Assembly (NCBI GenBank): GCA_033439265.1
Contig: JAVTVX010000004.1
Location: 16,257,701 to 16,321,700, forward strand
Source: Dillenia suffruticosa
Lineage: Eukaryota; Streptophyta; Magnoliopsida; Dilleniales; Dilleniaceae
DNA: 64,000 nt
Direction of reading: 5' to 3'
A program made the translations under genes and the position numbers. Positions 35,801 through 48,381 of this stretch are shown here, piece after piece. The notes under the pieces are model-generated. The model had not been told where the DNA came from and searched no databases. It saw only the letters and a list, made by a program, of their open reading frames with translations. Position 1 is the stretch's first letter. Each line of letters starts with the position of its first letter.

Positions 35801-36240
35801 GAAATGATACACAGATCAGAGAGATGATTTAGAAAAGAGAAAATTTAACTCTGGTTATATTTGTTTGCTTAATAATAGTGCTATCTCATGAAATAGTAAA
35901 AAACAAATCTGTTTATTTCTTTCTACGATGGAAGTAGACTTTGTGGTCTATACTTTTATAGTTCAGAGAGAAATTTGGTTATGCAGTTTTTTACAATATT
36001 TGGGAGTAGTAAGTAATTCAGTGAGAGTCATGATCTTGTGACAATGAGTCAGTTGTTACTTATGCTAAAGACTTCAAATATGATAGTAAAACCAAACAAA
36101 TAAACAAAAATTTCAATTTTGTTAAAAACATGATTGAAAAGAGGGAAATGACACTAAATTATATCTTTATGCATTTGATGGTAGTTGGTCATTTTACGAA
36201 CCCAATACCTAGTGACATGTTGGATTATTTGGGTTATGTA
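32880..36240 (+). pseudogene. Decayed copia gag-pol
   Basis: Read with many frame changes, the copia order is clear. A gag fragment lies at 32,930-33,120. The gag-pre-integrase follows at 33,448-33,650 (ILHDILYVTEIRQNLISV). Integrase comes next at 33,830-34,320 (HLDICGSMNV, later SVPLTLYEL and RKPSVSNLKFWG). Reverse transcriptase is at 34,800-35,340 (NYEEIFSPV, KFIILFVYVEN where active elements have YVDD). RNase H and tail run from 35,640 to 36,240 (FNSGYICLLNNSAIS, LFLSTMEVDFVVY, then PIPSDMLDYLG). Reverse transcriptase copies element RNA and integrase inserts it; neither can work here because stops and shifts occur throughout and the RT metal-binding Asp pair reads Glu-Asn. Confidence 0.85.
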
Positions 36241-37423
36241 GGTCGAGAATATAATTGTAACTGTGATTTTGATTGTTACCATACACTGAATGTATATGAT
36301 GTAATACTTATATTTATTGATATTTGATTTTTTTTGTCCAAAATTTTTGTATTCAAAATTTTTGTGTCTGTAGTTGAAGGTTTTTCGAATAAGTTTTGAG
36401 ATTGGCTCTTTTACACGAGCAATCGCTTCTAATGTCATGTGATATGTAGAGACAAAACAATATTAATTTGTGGTGAATTAACATATATATACCGTCTTAG
36501 TTAAAAACTAAAATGAGATTACCAGTTGTATATGCATATGTAGTAATCGAGATGGATTCCCACAATCCATCGAATTTGTCTAAGAGTCAGGTGTGAGTAT
36601 TTTCCTTGATGTGTGAGTTTTGAGGACTTGTAAGAAGGAAAATTCAGATCAAGTGTTGTGTACATTTAGAGTAAAACTTGTACGATGCATTAATTTAAAA
36701 AAAAAGACGTAGCTTCTAGTAGGAAGAGTATTGTAATACGTGTTTTATACCACGTGTGCTTATGTGACCATATAGGTAATTGGGTGGTGAATCCCTCTTT
36801 ATCTTATTGTATGAGACTTAGAGATTCATATTTAACCTCAATTTATACCCTTAAAAATTTCGTCTGTCTTTTGAGATTGTATTTTGGTGTTGCTATTTTA
36901 GTATGTCACTAATAAATTATGGTTGATTCGGTTTGGCGGTGCATTTCTAGGAAATCAACTAAGATAAGGTTGAAATTTAGTAGTATGAAAGAAAAACTGT
37001 CTTTGATCGACACATTGCTCTATATTCATAGACTAGTCAATTATATCGATGACTTAGTGTTTAGAGATTTAATTGTGAATACATAATTGGACTTGAGTTA
37101 AGTATACAGACTAGTCAATTATATTTATGACTTTGTGTTTAGAGATTTAGTTGTGAATATATGATTGGAATTGAGTCAAGTATGCTCTTACATTGTTTTT
37201 TAGAGATGAGAGATATTTCAAATGTATCGAGTAAAAGAGATTTTGGGTATAGTGAGAAAATGGCATTCTCATCACCACATCAAAAGTGAGCTATTATATA
37301 TTTTTAACCTGTGTATAGCCGTAGAACATTTGGTATTCTCATGGATCACATGATCACTTGCCTTTATGAAATTAGTGTTCGATTATAGTGATCACGTTAT
37401 GTGCAAGTTTAGCTCTCATATGC
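36241..37423. other. Copia 3' untranslated region
   Basis: No coding signal. A 78 bp tandem duplication at about 37,031-37,190 carries AGACTAGTCAATTATAT and GACTT.GTGTTTAGAGATTTA in each copy. Confidence 0.5.
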
Positions 37424-37433
37424 GAGTGGGAGA
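37424..37433 (+). other. Copia polypurine tract
   Basis: GAGTGGGAGA immediately before the 3' LTR, the usual plus-strand primer position and composition in plant copia elements. Confidence 0.75.
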
Positions 37434-37878
37434 TGTCGGAAAGAAATGGGGTGTGTACGTCCATGTGGGTGGACCAACCATTTCCATTTCAGATTTCAAT
37501 TTAAAAAAGGGAGAGCCTGGTTATTTTGTAATAACCACCCCCTCAACTCCCCTCTGATTTTTATTTGAAAGAAAAGCAATGTATAAGACCTTTTTTTAGA
37601 AACAAAAAAAAGGAGAAGTCATTTTTTTGTGTAGAAAATAGAAAGTGAGAAATGAGAGTTTTTCTCATGTTTGAGAAATAGAGAAAAATGGCTTGAAGAC
37701 TTAGTGATCATTAATACCGTAGTATTTGGATTGTGAACAATAGATTGTGATCCAATTTTATGATCTCCTTTCCACCTAGAATACCAACTGTTGAAAAGAG
37801 CTAAGTGATTCTCACACGTTTAAGATTTAGAAATATTTTGCATGAAAATTATGTTTGTTGATTTATTTAAAACTTTCA
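37434..37878 (+). repeat. Copia 3' LTR
   Basis: 445 bp, begins TGTCGGAAAGAAATGGGG and ends AAACTTTCA. It aligns with 6,366-6,820 with many substitutions. The next five bases are TTAAT, against CTAAT before the 5' LTR. Confidence 0.88.
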
Positions 37879-38199
37879 TTAATGGATAGAGTACTGCTTT
37901 GATAGTGAGTAACGCCCCCAAGGTGTGAGGTAGTATCCGCTTTAAACCAAAATTCTCATGATTTTGCCTATAAGTATCTAACTATGTTGGGAATGTAGTC
38001 ATATATATATATATATATATGGTCAACGATTACTTCAGTGCTAAACGATGTGGAATTCAAATTCTACCATACCAACATGTCACACCCTGATATTGGATGT
38101 TATATATAGATTTATTGTGATACAAAAAGAGGTTATTAAGAGGGAATAATATTTTATTTTGTTTAGGGTTAGAAGAGTAAGATAAATTCCTACCAAAAT
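37879..38199. other. Flank with a (TA)n run
   Basis: AT-rich flank of the copia element with an (AT)n run at 38,001-38,021. TGTCACACCCTGA at 38,078 resembles the end sequence of gypsy LTRs (compare TGTCACGCCCTGA at 45,533), so a fragment of another LTR may end there. Confidence 0.35.
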
Positions 38200-38780
38200 A
38201 TCTTGTAAATGAATATAAATTTTACGCTCGTCATGTTGGATGGGACAAGGCCATAATAAATTATGAAGCACGAAGCATGTGGGGATTTTATGAAATGCTA
38301 TTTGAGATAATAGAGATGGAGTACCATTTGGCCACGAGTTTGTGTTTTTTAAGTGTTTATTGTTTCATCCTTCTGGTCTAACAAGAGTCCTCCGGTCTAC
38401 AAATTGGTCAAAGTAAATTGGCAAACATAATAGAGGACATCCTATCTTTTTCATTTTTTATTTGGACATAGTAGGCCATTCAAATCTACTGTGTACCTTA
38501 TCGTAGTCTAAAGCATGGTAGGGCGGATTGGTAGGCAGTATGCATAACTAAAGCATGAAGCAACATTGATTAATATTGGTACAAGAAATCTTAGTTCCTG
38601 TAGGAGGAGGCAAGTAGCATAGATGACCTTGTTCTCTATCACATTCCAAATCTGTGAGATCCTACCTGTGAAGTGATTAATGCGGCTATCAATGCAAAAG
38701 ATAACATGAATGAAGATGGATATTGGTTCAACCGATGTACGTGAAGATGATGATGGAGATGAATACATCCATCTCTGACT
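38200..38780 (+). pseudogene. Scrap of a second CACTA TNP2 transposase
   Basis: In shifting frames this reads as the C-terminal (DUF4216-type) region of a TNP2 protein. It has a FYEMLFEIIEMEY segment, then VFFKCLLFHPSG-like and TRV residues, a QVYYVPYRSLKHGR-like stretch and DWWAVC-like residues. The same blocks appear in the intact order at 25,400-25,690 of the large element (DEIIEIEYPGADLRVVLFK, QVYYASYASLKR, DWWAVCKTK). Stops and frame changes are frequent. It is an isolated relic between the copia 3' LTR and the reverse-oriented copia remnant. Confidence 0.65.
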
Positions 38781-38784
38781 TCTT

Positions 38785-39530
38785 GTAATTAACATTTTGT
38801 TGTATTGTTTGATGCACAAAAATTTATCTTGAAAATTTTCAATCTGCAATCAAGACTTTATTTTTCTAAAATTTTTCTTCTCTATTTCTCTCTTTAGATC
38901 TTCTGCAACTGTTAACAACTCTTTGAGGGTTCCAATAATATTTAAATTATCAATATAAACTGCTATAATAAAAAATGGGGATTTGCACCATAAAAAAATA
39001 TAGATTAATTTGATCATTTGTATAATCTCCATTGTTCAAATATTCACTAAGATGATTATACCATATAATGATTTGTGTAATCTGATGGAATAAAACTATC
39101 AAAATTTTGAATTGTATGCTACCAGCAACTTTAATAATTTTTTAATTTTTAGATAAATATCATTATCTAATTAGTCATACAAATAAGCTCTAAGTATGTC
39201 TATTAAATGCATTTCAACTCTTTCATTTATTTCCAAACTCATCTAATATTGAAAAAATAGTTACATTCACCTCTAGACAATGTCTCCTTATAATCTATGC
39301 CTCGTTTGGTAGAAACCTCATATAATAAACCTTACTTTATGTGGTACAATTTTATTTTCTCATTCCATTTTTGAACAAATATTCATTTGAATTATATTGA
39401 TTTTACACCCTCAGGTGTTCATACAATGGACTGGAAAACTTTTTGCTTTATAAGCGAATTTAATCTATTTAAATTGTGCCTTTCTATTTTGACAAATCAT
39501 TTCTATGTCTGCAGTCCTCTATAGACTTTG
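38785..39530 (-). pseudogene. Copia reverse transcriptase, C-terminal part
   Basis: Minus-strand frames carry copia RT blocks in order. These are a KSIEDCRHRND segment at the junction, PLYEHLRV, NEA.IIRRHCLEVNVTIFSILDE-like residues and WYNHLSEYLNN. The catalytic stretch reads FFIIAVYIDNLNIIGTLKEL (active copies have YVDD), followed by LQIENFQDKFLCIKQ. Many stops and shifts are present. It is continuous with the copia part at 48,382-49,560 once the gypsy insertion is disregarded. Confidence 0.75.
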
Positions 39531-42327
39531 TGTCACGCACGCCGCGTTATCCTAAAACACGTGTGAACTCCACTCCGTGTTTTGAGATACCGCAAGGCAT
39601 TCCAATATTTACTCATTTTCTAAAATAATCTAACTATAAAAATAAGCCAGTATACATTCATCTCAAAATCAAAAAACTAGCTTAGTTCATCCCTGCTCAA
39701 AACATGTATGCATCGGGCCAACCAGACCGTTCAAATTAAATCCATAGAGTATAAACAAATCCTTACTTAAGGGATCCATATCAAATTCCACCAAAACAAT
39801 TTAAAAAAAATATTAAAGAAAATTAACAAATGGGTTCTCATTTTAAATATACAAACCATTTTTAGATTTCAAATCCATATGAATATAGTAGAAAATAAGT
39901 TTTCAAAATAAATACACGGTATGTCTCCACTTGGCTCCTCTAATACCTCAAATTAAAAAAAAAAACTATTATCTGAAAAAGTCTGACAAAACAAGTTCTT
40001 ACGAGTTCAGCACTATATGTCTACAAGCCCCGAATAAGTTTTCTCTATAAAAATAGAAGTAGGAGGGGTAAGTATATACTATACCCGGTGAGTAATGTAT
40101 AAATTGTATAAAAATAATATTTGTGTGATAGATATATCAAATTTATATATTTCGAACCATCGTGTCATTCTCAAATTCATCCAATAAAAAAATAAACTCA
40201 AACCATTGCTTCCAAAATCATCATAACTCACAATTGTCGTAATTTAATTTCATACACATCTAGTTATTTTATATTTTTAAATACGGGGTAAACCAAAATC
40301 ATTATTCCTAACAAAAATCTACCGGTGAGACCGCCAAGAGATTTAAAAATTTTATGTTTGAAAATGTCCCCATCCTTGACGTTGTCTTTGGGCTCTCGTT
40401 GATGGTACACCCAACTATCCTATGCCCGTGGGCACTATATCCAGTTCTGAATGTACCGCACGTGCTCGGTTATATCCCATGATTTATCAACCCTACTACG
40501 TCACCTTGTCGGGTTGCTCCGTAGAGGGAAATGACTAATTATCTGATAGGAGTTCAGACTCTTATCCCAAGCCAAACATATGCACCGTTTCACAAAATTA
40601 TAAATCAAATTCATGTGCTATCAATTTTAACAATTTCTCAATAGTTATCATCATATCAACGAGTTCAAATCAACAAATTTATATAACACATTTATTCATT
40701 CAAAACATATATGATGTATAAGAATTCAAAATTTAATATTTGGAATCTTCTACACATACTAAAGTAAATAAATCCAAAATTTGAAAATCATTTAGAAAAT
40801 TCAATAAAAATATTTTGTTTTTCTTATTTAACTACAATCACGAAATCACTTGAATACTCCCAATTCATAATCAATCCCATAATAATCTTTTCTTGAATTT
40901 CAATTGATTTATTTTGAAACAATAAATATAAATTCGACATTAAATCTTGCATATGATTAAGGTTTATGAGTTTTCTCAAATATAATAAAAACCCTAATTT
41001 TCAAATTTATGAATTTGTATTCTCATTTTATCAACTATATACCATTTGCATCTATATACCATTTCTATTTACAGTTTTCCCAAATCTCAACATTTATAAA
41101 CGCTAACTTTAAATCTCTAAGTCAAATATCACAATCCAAATTTGATAATCCAAATTCATATTAGAAAACATAAATTTAGATTGAAAAAGTAAGATAACCT
41201 CTTGGAAATCGATAAATTTCATCCAGGATCAACTTGTCCAAAATCGTAACTTTCTCTTTCTACAAATATCCCAAATTCCAAACATAAAAATTAAATTCAA
41301 GAATAATGGAACTAAATCCATGAAAATGAAGGAAAAATTACTTTAATCCCGTAGGTGAATTGAGTCTTGAATGTTAAGTCTCAAAAACTCTAGATTTTTT
41401 TTCCTTTTTGACCAAACCCTAATTTTCTCCCAAAATCACCTTCATTCACATGTTTGTTTGAGGGATTGGAAGATTTAAGGAGTAGGTTTGGGAAGAATGA
41501 GATTGATTTCAATAGAGAGATTGAGAGTGAGATGGGCGAGACAGAGAGATGAGAGTCGAGAGAGAGAGAAGAAATGAGAATAAAGGTTTGTTTAAACCCT
41601 TTTTAATAGTGAAGTATGAAATCTCAATCTTGTCCCACAATATTTTTAGGTTTTGTTTAAGTTTGGGTGTCCTTTTTTGTCATTTCGTAACTTTTCACAC
41701 TCATGAATCTACTTGCAAATAGCACAAGTTTACTTGTGTGCCTAAGGTCTTCAGAGGTCAAGCCAATTTGTTGTCCAACAAGTAAGCTTGATCTTTGTTT
41801 TATAGCACCCTCAAGTTGACTAAAAAATTGGCTCAAGGCAACCCAAGTTGTTTCTTTTGTAACCCCAAGGCGATTCGTTCTTAATAAGTCACATTGTTTA
41901 ACGTGCAGATATGTTTTTTTGTGACTTAAATCAGTGAGTTGACTCGTGTTGACCACAAGTAGCCTTATAGGTACAAAATCTGAAAGCACAAGTCAACCTG
42001 TCATTGGGTAAGGCAACCTGCCCATGCGTAGAGTTAAGAATTCTGAGATCTAATCTCATCAAGTCACCTTGGTGAGTCCCATACTTAATAAAAATTCAAT
42101 TTTTGAACTCTAAGTCGACTTGTCATGGGGCAAGTTAACTTATCATCATTCAATTGACTCAAAATAAGTTTTAATTGTCTCAAATTATTACTAAAAACAT
42201 ATTTTTCTCTCAATAAAATTTTATAAAACTTTTCATTGATAAATTAAAATCAATTACAACCTTTTTTTTTCAAAAATTATTGAAAATTCAATAAAAAATT
42301 TCTAATACCGAATATTTCGGTATTATA
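39531..42327 (-). repeat. Gypsy 3' LTR
   Basis: 2,797 bp, aligns with 45,533-48,381 throughout. Shared features in plus orientation include GTGAACTCCACT, CCTGTCGGGTTGCTCC/CCTTGTCGGGTTGCTCC, the GAGATTGAGAG..GAGATG tract and CCGAATATTTC near the right edge. Substitutions and indels are numerous. Open frames inside (for example 41,657-41,989) are not shared in frame with the partner copy. Confidence 0.9.
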
Positions 42328-44079
42328 ATACTTAACCCCCTAAAAGAAATTTCCTTCTCGAAATTTAAAAGAAAGTTATACTTCTAAAAAGGTGAGGGAG
42401 TTGTTTCTCACATTGACTCTTCAGTTTCCCACATTTCTAATAGTGCAAATTAACACCTGATTCTAGAACTCCAAATTCTGTTTAATATGAACCTATTATA
42501 TATAATATAGCCAAACAAATAATTACAACCTCTAATTTTGGCATCACATACCTCAAAAGTAAGTGAGTATAGTTACTTTATTTTTCCGTACAAGTCCCTA
42601 TCCAACAATCACTGTTGTTAGTGATTTATCAAATCCATAACCATAGTTTCAACCACTATGGTTTCTGAGATTATATCACTGTCAATTTCAATGAGTTACA
42701 ATATCAATATAACTTGTTACTCATGTTCTCAAAATTTGCAAACTTTTCTTCATCTCTAACAATCCCATTTAGACAACTTTTCCTCATCACCACTAATTTG
42801 CTCTTGTATAAGCTTATCCTTAAAATCATTTCCACCAACAAAAGTGCTTTTTCATAAATCATTTCAGAAACTTACTTTCAAACTCCATTATATCTTAAAC
42901 AACCATTTTTCCACTAGTAGCCTACCTCTCAATTTTTAATAATCCCAAAATATCTAAAACTTCAAGAATTTTAGCACATAGAAACTCAAACTCAATTCGT
43001 TAAACCCCCATATGAGTAGATAAATGAAAGAATAATCAAATGATCACATTCCCAAAATTAAACAAAAGTAGATGTCATATAACTTGATTTGACTCTAAAT
43101 CAATAAGAAATTCATTTGATGCAATTTCAGATAAAATTTCCACAATAACATCAAATAAAATACTCTCACACAATAGAAATCAATTACTTATATGCGATGG
43201 TGGCAGCTATAGCCACATGAAACCTATCACTTCCGAGATATGTCTCATTCTTTGCTCTCCCAAATGCAAGTTCCTAAATTTTTATGGGAAAGACAACTCT
43301 CCCAGCTGTGTATATTGTCATCTTATATTCTTAGGGGAAAACATCTATGGAAATTCTTTCACAACATTTCTCTACTTGTATTTCTAGAAACTATCATTCT
43401 TTCATAATACTTAATGTGACTTTTTTTTTGTGGGCCCTTTCATCTCAAAAAACTCTATATCTCTATGGATGTTACATCCCATGAGTCTACTTCTAATGTC
43501 TTTTCTCAGCAAGCTCATTAGGGAGGGGAAGGAATGCTTGATTAATTAACTTGTTGAATGTGATCCTTTTGCCTTTCAATTTTTTTTTTGTTTGTTTTTT
43601 ATATACCAAAATCTATGCCTATTAAAATCCTTACTAAACCAGATCAACACATTTCCAATAACAAACTAGAAACAATAAAGATAAAATCTTCTACACTAGT
43701 TTATTATAAGAGAGATAAGCCTATCCAGAATTTACAAAAAAACTCAATCATTGGTTGTGGAAATGATAAGCTGTCTTGAACTAAAAGTTACAAACAACAA
43801 TGTATGATCCTTTATCACTCTTAGGAAGGGCACTCGGCAGTATTCATAACATCTCATCTCAAATTTTATTTCATGCCATCATATTTCTAAATTCAAAAAT
43901 AAAGTGGCTCAACATTTTAACAGCCTAATCTTATGTGAGTAACACCTATATGATTCCGAGATAAATTAAATGACAAATTCAACCAACTCTTAGTCAAGAT
44001 ATGTGATTACCATTACCACCATAAGTTATCAAAATCACATCTCCCAACTTCACTATCATACGATGTCATTAATATATGT
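42328..44079 (-). other. Gypsy interior without recognisable pol
   Basis: 1.75 kb where pol should be. I searched both strands by eye for RT, RNase H and integrase motifs and saw none. The polypurine tract lies at its left edge (42,329-42,346, minus strand). The sequence is AT-rich and may be replacement or inserted DNA. Confidence 0.5.
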
Positions 44080-45300
44080 TCAAATCAAAATCATGCACAC
44101 AATAACCACATAGAGTTTGTATAAAAAATTTCTAAATATCCAAGTCCGAGAGAATTTACCTGTAACTATGTATGGTTGTTTTGGGATATCTTCATTCGTT
44201 ATCACATAGATTCTTGTTTGAGTTCTTTTTTGTGAACGTTGGGTTGGAGCGGTCACTGTGCTACTCCTAGTTCCTATCCGTGGTGTGACATTAAGGGAGG
44301 AAGTAGGGATGTTGACTTGGCCGCCTATGGATCTACTAGGGTGATCTCGGCCTAATTTTCTTCCCCATCCCAAGTTTGAGCAATCGTTGCAAAAATGATC
44401 CTCATTTTTACATTGATAACACCTCTTGAGTTTACGACAGATCTCTAAATGATATTTTTGGCAATATTTGCACTGCACCTTCTTGTTTGTTGCTGATTTA
44501 CTCCTAGAGATGGTACTAGATGTGGGGGATCCAAAATTAGACAGTCATTGGTTTTGTGGGGTACAAATCGATTTGAAAATGGAAATATCACTATAGGGGT
44601 TTGTGCACTTATTCTTCTGGGGTTTTGGTTTGAAGTAAATTTGAAATTCTTTCTTTTGCCATGCATTTGTTCAAATTTTCCCTGCTCAACCACCATTTTC
44701 TCTACTCGCAAGGCCGATTGCAACATATCCTTTTATGTATAGGTTTCAGTTACCGACATCTTTTTCCTTATGTTTAGATTCAAACCCGCTTTAAATTTAG
44801 CACACAAGATCTTCAAAATTGAGGAACTCTGGAACATATTTAGACAATTCCCTAAACTCTGTCTCATATTCAATCACCGTTCTATTTCTTTGTACAATCC
44901 TAAAAAATTCCTTTCACTTTTGGTTTCTATAAAAGTGGCTGTAGTATTTCTTGTTGGATTCCCAAAGGGACTTATCCCAATTCAAAGGAGAAGAAAACCT
45001 AGAAGGAGAAGCCGACAGGAGAACTAAGGTTTGATGTGGAGTTTGCAACTGAGCTCCATAAGCATTCCACCACTCCATCACCTGCTAGAGGGCGGTTAAG
45101 GCAGGAGTAGGAATCCTGGTCGAAAGAGCCGAATACTTCGGTGTTGGAGGAGGTGCACGTGAAGACGATGTGGCCTTGGGTTGCGAAGGAGTGAGAGGAA
45201 TCTCATTCGGGTTCCTTATTATTTGTTTAGGAGGTATAGTTCTACAAAAGAAATCTAAATTTAACAATTGCAATAGAAATTAAACTATGTTCTTAAGAAA
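44080..45300 (-). pseudogene. Gypsy gag with zinc knuckle
   Basis: Minus-strand reading starts near 45,273. It passes a Pro/Ser-rich N-terminus (PPPTPKYSALSTRIPTPALT) and a gag core in shifting frames (ALQQVMEWW-like, YETEFRELSKYVPEF-like). It then reaches two zinc knuckles at 44,380-44,478, CKYCQKYHLEIC (spacing off) and CYQCKNEDHFCNDC, a textbook CX2CX4HX4C. It ends TRIYVITNEDIPKQPYIVTG, which corresponds to the gag-protease junction of Del/Tekay chromoviruses. Gag packages the RNA. The protein is interrupted by frameshifts at about 44,480 and 44,750-45,080. It sits just downstream of the primer-binding site, as expected. Confidence 0.78.
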
Positions 45301-45510
45301 TCTAAATTTAACAATTGCAATAGAAATTAAACTACATTCTTAACCCCCTAAAATTATATTTCTAACTTTCTAGGACTCATATGAGACTTCTAAAATCATT
45401 TGAAATATTCTAAATATCAAAATTTTAAAAATAATTTGAAAACAATTAAAAATCTTTATAATATTTGTGAAACTTTTCAAATATTTTAATACATTTTCAA
45501 ATCGAAAACT

Positions 45511-45525
45511 TACACTCTGATACCA
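45511..45525 (-). other. Gypsy primer-binding site
   Basis: On the minus strand TGGTATCAGAGTGTA, whose first 11 bases match the initiator-methionine tRNA 3' end complement. It lies seven bases inside the 5' LTR and fixes the orientation of the element. Confidence 0.85.
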
Positions 45526-45532
45526 ATAGAAT

Positions 45533-48381
45533 TGTCACGCCCTGACTCTTTAGTCGAGCATGCAACAAAAGCCATGTTATCCCGAAACACATGTGAACTC
45601 CACTTTGTGTTCTGAGATACCGCAAGACATTCTAATATTCACTTATTTTTCAAAATAATCTAGCCATAAAAATAAACCAGTATGCATTCATCGCAAAATC
45701 AAAGAACCAAGTTAGTCCATATATGCTAAAAACATGCATACATTGGGCCAATTCGGCCGTTCAAATCGAATCCACAGAGCATAAACAAATTCCTATTCAT
45801 GGGATCCATATCAAATTCCATCAAAACAATTCTAAAAAAAAAAATCAAGGAAATAAAAAAAGGGGTCCTCATTTTAAATATATAAACCATTTTCAAATTT
45901 CAAATCCATATAAATATAGTAGAAAAGTTTTCAAAATAAATATAAGGTATGCCTCCATTTGGATCCACTAATACCTCAAATCAAAAGAAAACTATTATTT
46001 GAAAAAGTTCAACAAAACAAGTTTCTATGAGTCTAGCACTATGCGTCTACAAGCCTCGATTAGGCTTCCTCTGTGAAAATGAAAGTACGAGGGGTGAGCA
46101 TATACTATATCCAGTGAGTGATATACAAATTATACAAAAATAATATTTATGTGATAAATATATCAAATGTATATATTTCAAATCATCATGTTATTTCTAA
46201 ATTCATCTAATAAAAAAAAAAACTCAAACCATTGCTTTCAAAATTATCATAACTAACAATTGTTATAATTCAATTTCATATGCATCCAGTTATTTTATAT
46301 TTTCAAATATGGGGCAAACCAAAATCATTTTTCCCAACAAAGGTCTACCACGACCTAAAGTAAGACCGATAAGAGATTTAAAAATTTTACATTCAAAAAT
46401 GCCCTCATCCTTGATATTGTCTGTGGCCTTTCATTGGTAGAGCACCCACTTATCCCATGCCCTTGGGCACTATATCCGACCATTAATGTACTGCACGTGC
46501 GTGACTACATCCCATGATTTATCAACCACACTATAGCACCCTGTCGGGTTGCTCCATAGAGAGAAATGACTACTCATCTAATAGGGGTTTAGTCTCTCAC
46601 CCTAACCAAATATATGTACCGTTTCACAAAATTATAAATCAAATTCATCTGCTATTAATTTTAACAATTTCTCAATAATAATTATCATACCAATGTATTC
46701 AAATCAATAAGTTATATAGCACATTTGTTCATTCAAAGCATATAGGTTGTATAAAAATTCAAATTTAATATTTGTGATATTCCACACATACTAAAACATA
46801 TAAATCCAAATTTTGAAAATCATTTAGAAAATTCAATAAAAGTATTTTTTTTCCTTATTCAAATACAATCATTAAATCACTCATCTCTTGAAAGGGTAAA
46901 CACTCTTAATTCATAATCAATGCCATAATAATCTTTTTTTGGATTCCAATTGATTTATCATAAATCAATAAATATAAATTCGATATTAAATCACGCCTAT
47001 GATTAGGGTTTATGAGTTTTCTCAAATATAATATAAAGCTTAGTTTTCAAAACCCATGAATATATGTTCTCATTTCATCAACTACGTACCATTTGCATTT
47101 ATGTATAATTTCCATTCACAATTTCCCTAAATCTCAACATTTATCGATTCTAGATTTAAATCTTTTAGTCAAATATAACAATCCAAATTCATACTAGAAA
47201 ACATAAATTTAGTTTAAAAAATCATGATTACCTTTAGAAAATCCACAAATTTCATCATGGATCAATTTGTCCAAAATCCTAACTTTGTCTCTTTACAAAT
47301 ATCCCAAATTCCTAATATAAAAATTAAATTCAAGAATAACATAACTAAATCCATGAAAAGGAAGGGAAAATTACCTTAATCCCGTGAGTGAATTGAGTCT
47401 TGAATGTTGAGTTTCAAAAACCCTAGATTTTTTCTTTTTTGAGCAAACTCTAGGTTTCTCCCAAAATCATCTTCATTCTCGTATTTGATTGAGGGTTTAG
47501 AAGATTTAAGAAGTGGGTTTGGAAAGAATGGGATTGATTTCAGCAAAGAGATTGAGAGTAAGATGAGCTAGATAAGAGATGAGAGTTGAGAGAGAGAGGT
47601 CGAGTGAGTGAGAAGAGAGTGAGTTTGGGAGAGAAGAAATAATAATGAAGATTTGTTTAAACCTTTTTTAATAGTGGATTATGAAATCTCAATTTCATCC
47701 TTCAATATTTTTAGGTATTGTTCAAGTTTGGTTGTCTCTTTTTATCATTACGCAGCTTTTCACATTTATGAGTTGACTTGCAAATAATACAAGTTTAATT
47801 GTGTGCCTAAGGTCTTTAGAGGCAAAGCCAACTTGTTGTTTAACAAGTAGGCTTGATTTTTATTTTATTAGCCCCTCAAGTCTACTCAAAAATTGGCTCA
47901 AGGTGACCCAAAATTTTCTTTTGCAACCCCCAAGTCGACTCACTTCTTTGTGAGTCGTCTTGTTTAATATGCAGACATATTTTTCTGTAACTTAAATCTG
48001 GCGAGTTGACTCGTGTTGGCCACAAGTAGACTTGTCAATGGATAAGGCGACCTGCCCATGTGCGAGGTTCAGAATTCTGAAATTTGATCTCATCAAGTTG
48101 CCTTGGCGCTTACTTAAGTCACTTTAGTGAGCCTCATACTTAACCAAAATTCAAATTTTGAACTCTAAGTCATCTTGTCATGGGGCAAGTTGACTTGTTA
48201 TCATTCAATTGACTCCAACTAAATTTTAATTGTTCCAAATTATCACCAAAACATATTTTTCTCCCAACAAAACTTTATAAGACTTTTCATTGATAAATTA
48301 AAACTAATTACAAAATTTTTTTTTCAAAGAACACTAAAAATTCAATAAAAATTTTCTTATACCGAATATTTCAGTGTTACA
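45533..48381 (-). repeat. Gypsy 5' LTR
   Basis: 2,849 bp partner of 39,531-42,327. In plus orientation it begins TGTCACGCCCTGAC and ends TTTCAGTGTTACA. The pyrimidine/GA-rich tract at 47,530-47,640 is longer than in the 3' LTR copy. Confidence 0.9.

Larger units (their letters stand above)
6366..37878 (+). mobile_element. Ty1/copia retrotransposon split by a CACTA element
   Basis: Two related terminal repeats lie at 6,366-6,820 and 37,434-37,878. Both begin TGT(T/C)GGAAA and end in TTCA. Just inside the left one is a primer-binding-like TGGTATTAGAACC; just before the right one is a purine tract, GAGTGGGAGA. Flanks read CTAAT and TTAAT, a 5 bp target duplication with one mismatch. The domain order in the interior (gag, gag-pre-integrase, integrase, reverse transcriptase, RNase H) is that of copia. 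Removing the 23.9 kb CACTA insertion and one TGC leaves an element of about 7.6 kb. Every reading frame is broken and the LTRs have diverged, so it is an old, dead copy. Confidence 0.88.
39531..48381 (-). mobile_element. Ty3/gypsy element with 2.8 kb LTRs, pol missing
   Basis: Long direct repeats at 39,531-42,327 and 45,533-48,381 read TGT..ACA on the minus strand (TGTAACACTGAAATATTCGG at the 5' LTR start, GGGCGTGACA at its end). The minus-strand primer-binding site TGGTATCAGAGTGTA (45,511-45,525) matches the initiator-Met tRNA complement in its first 11 bases. A polypurine tract (TTTTAGGGGGTTAAG) precedes the 3' LTR. Flanks are CTTTG and TTTTG, a 5 bp target duplication with one change. The 3.2 kb interior has a Del/Tekay-type gag remnant ending at the start of the protease region and no RT, RNase H, integrase or chromodomain. 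It is therefore a pol-deleted derivative. Confidence 0.9.

Noticed and set aside
41657..41989. 110-codon minus-strand frame
   Set aside because: It lies inside a gypsy LTR and is not open in the partner LTR at 47.7 kb.
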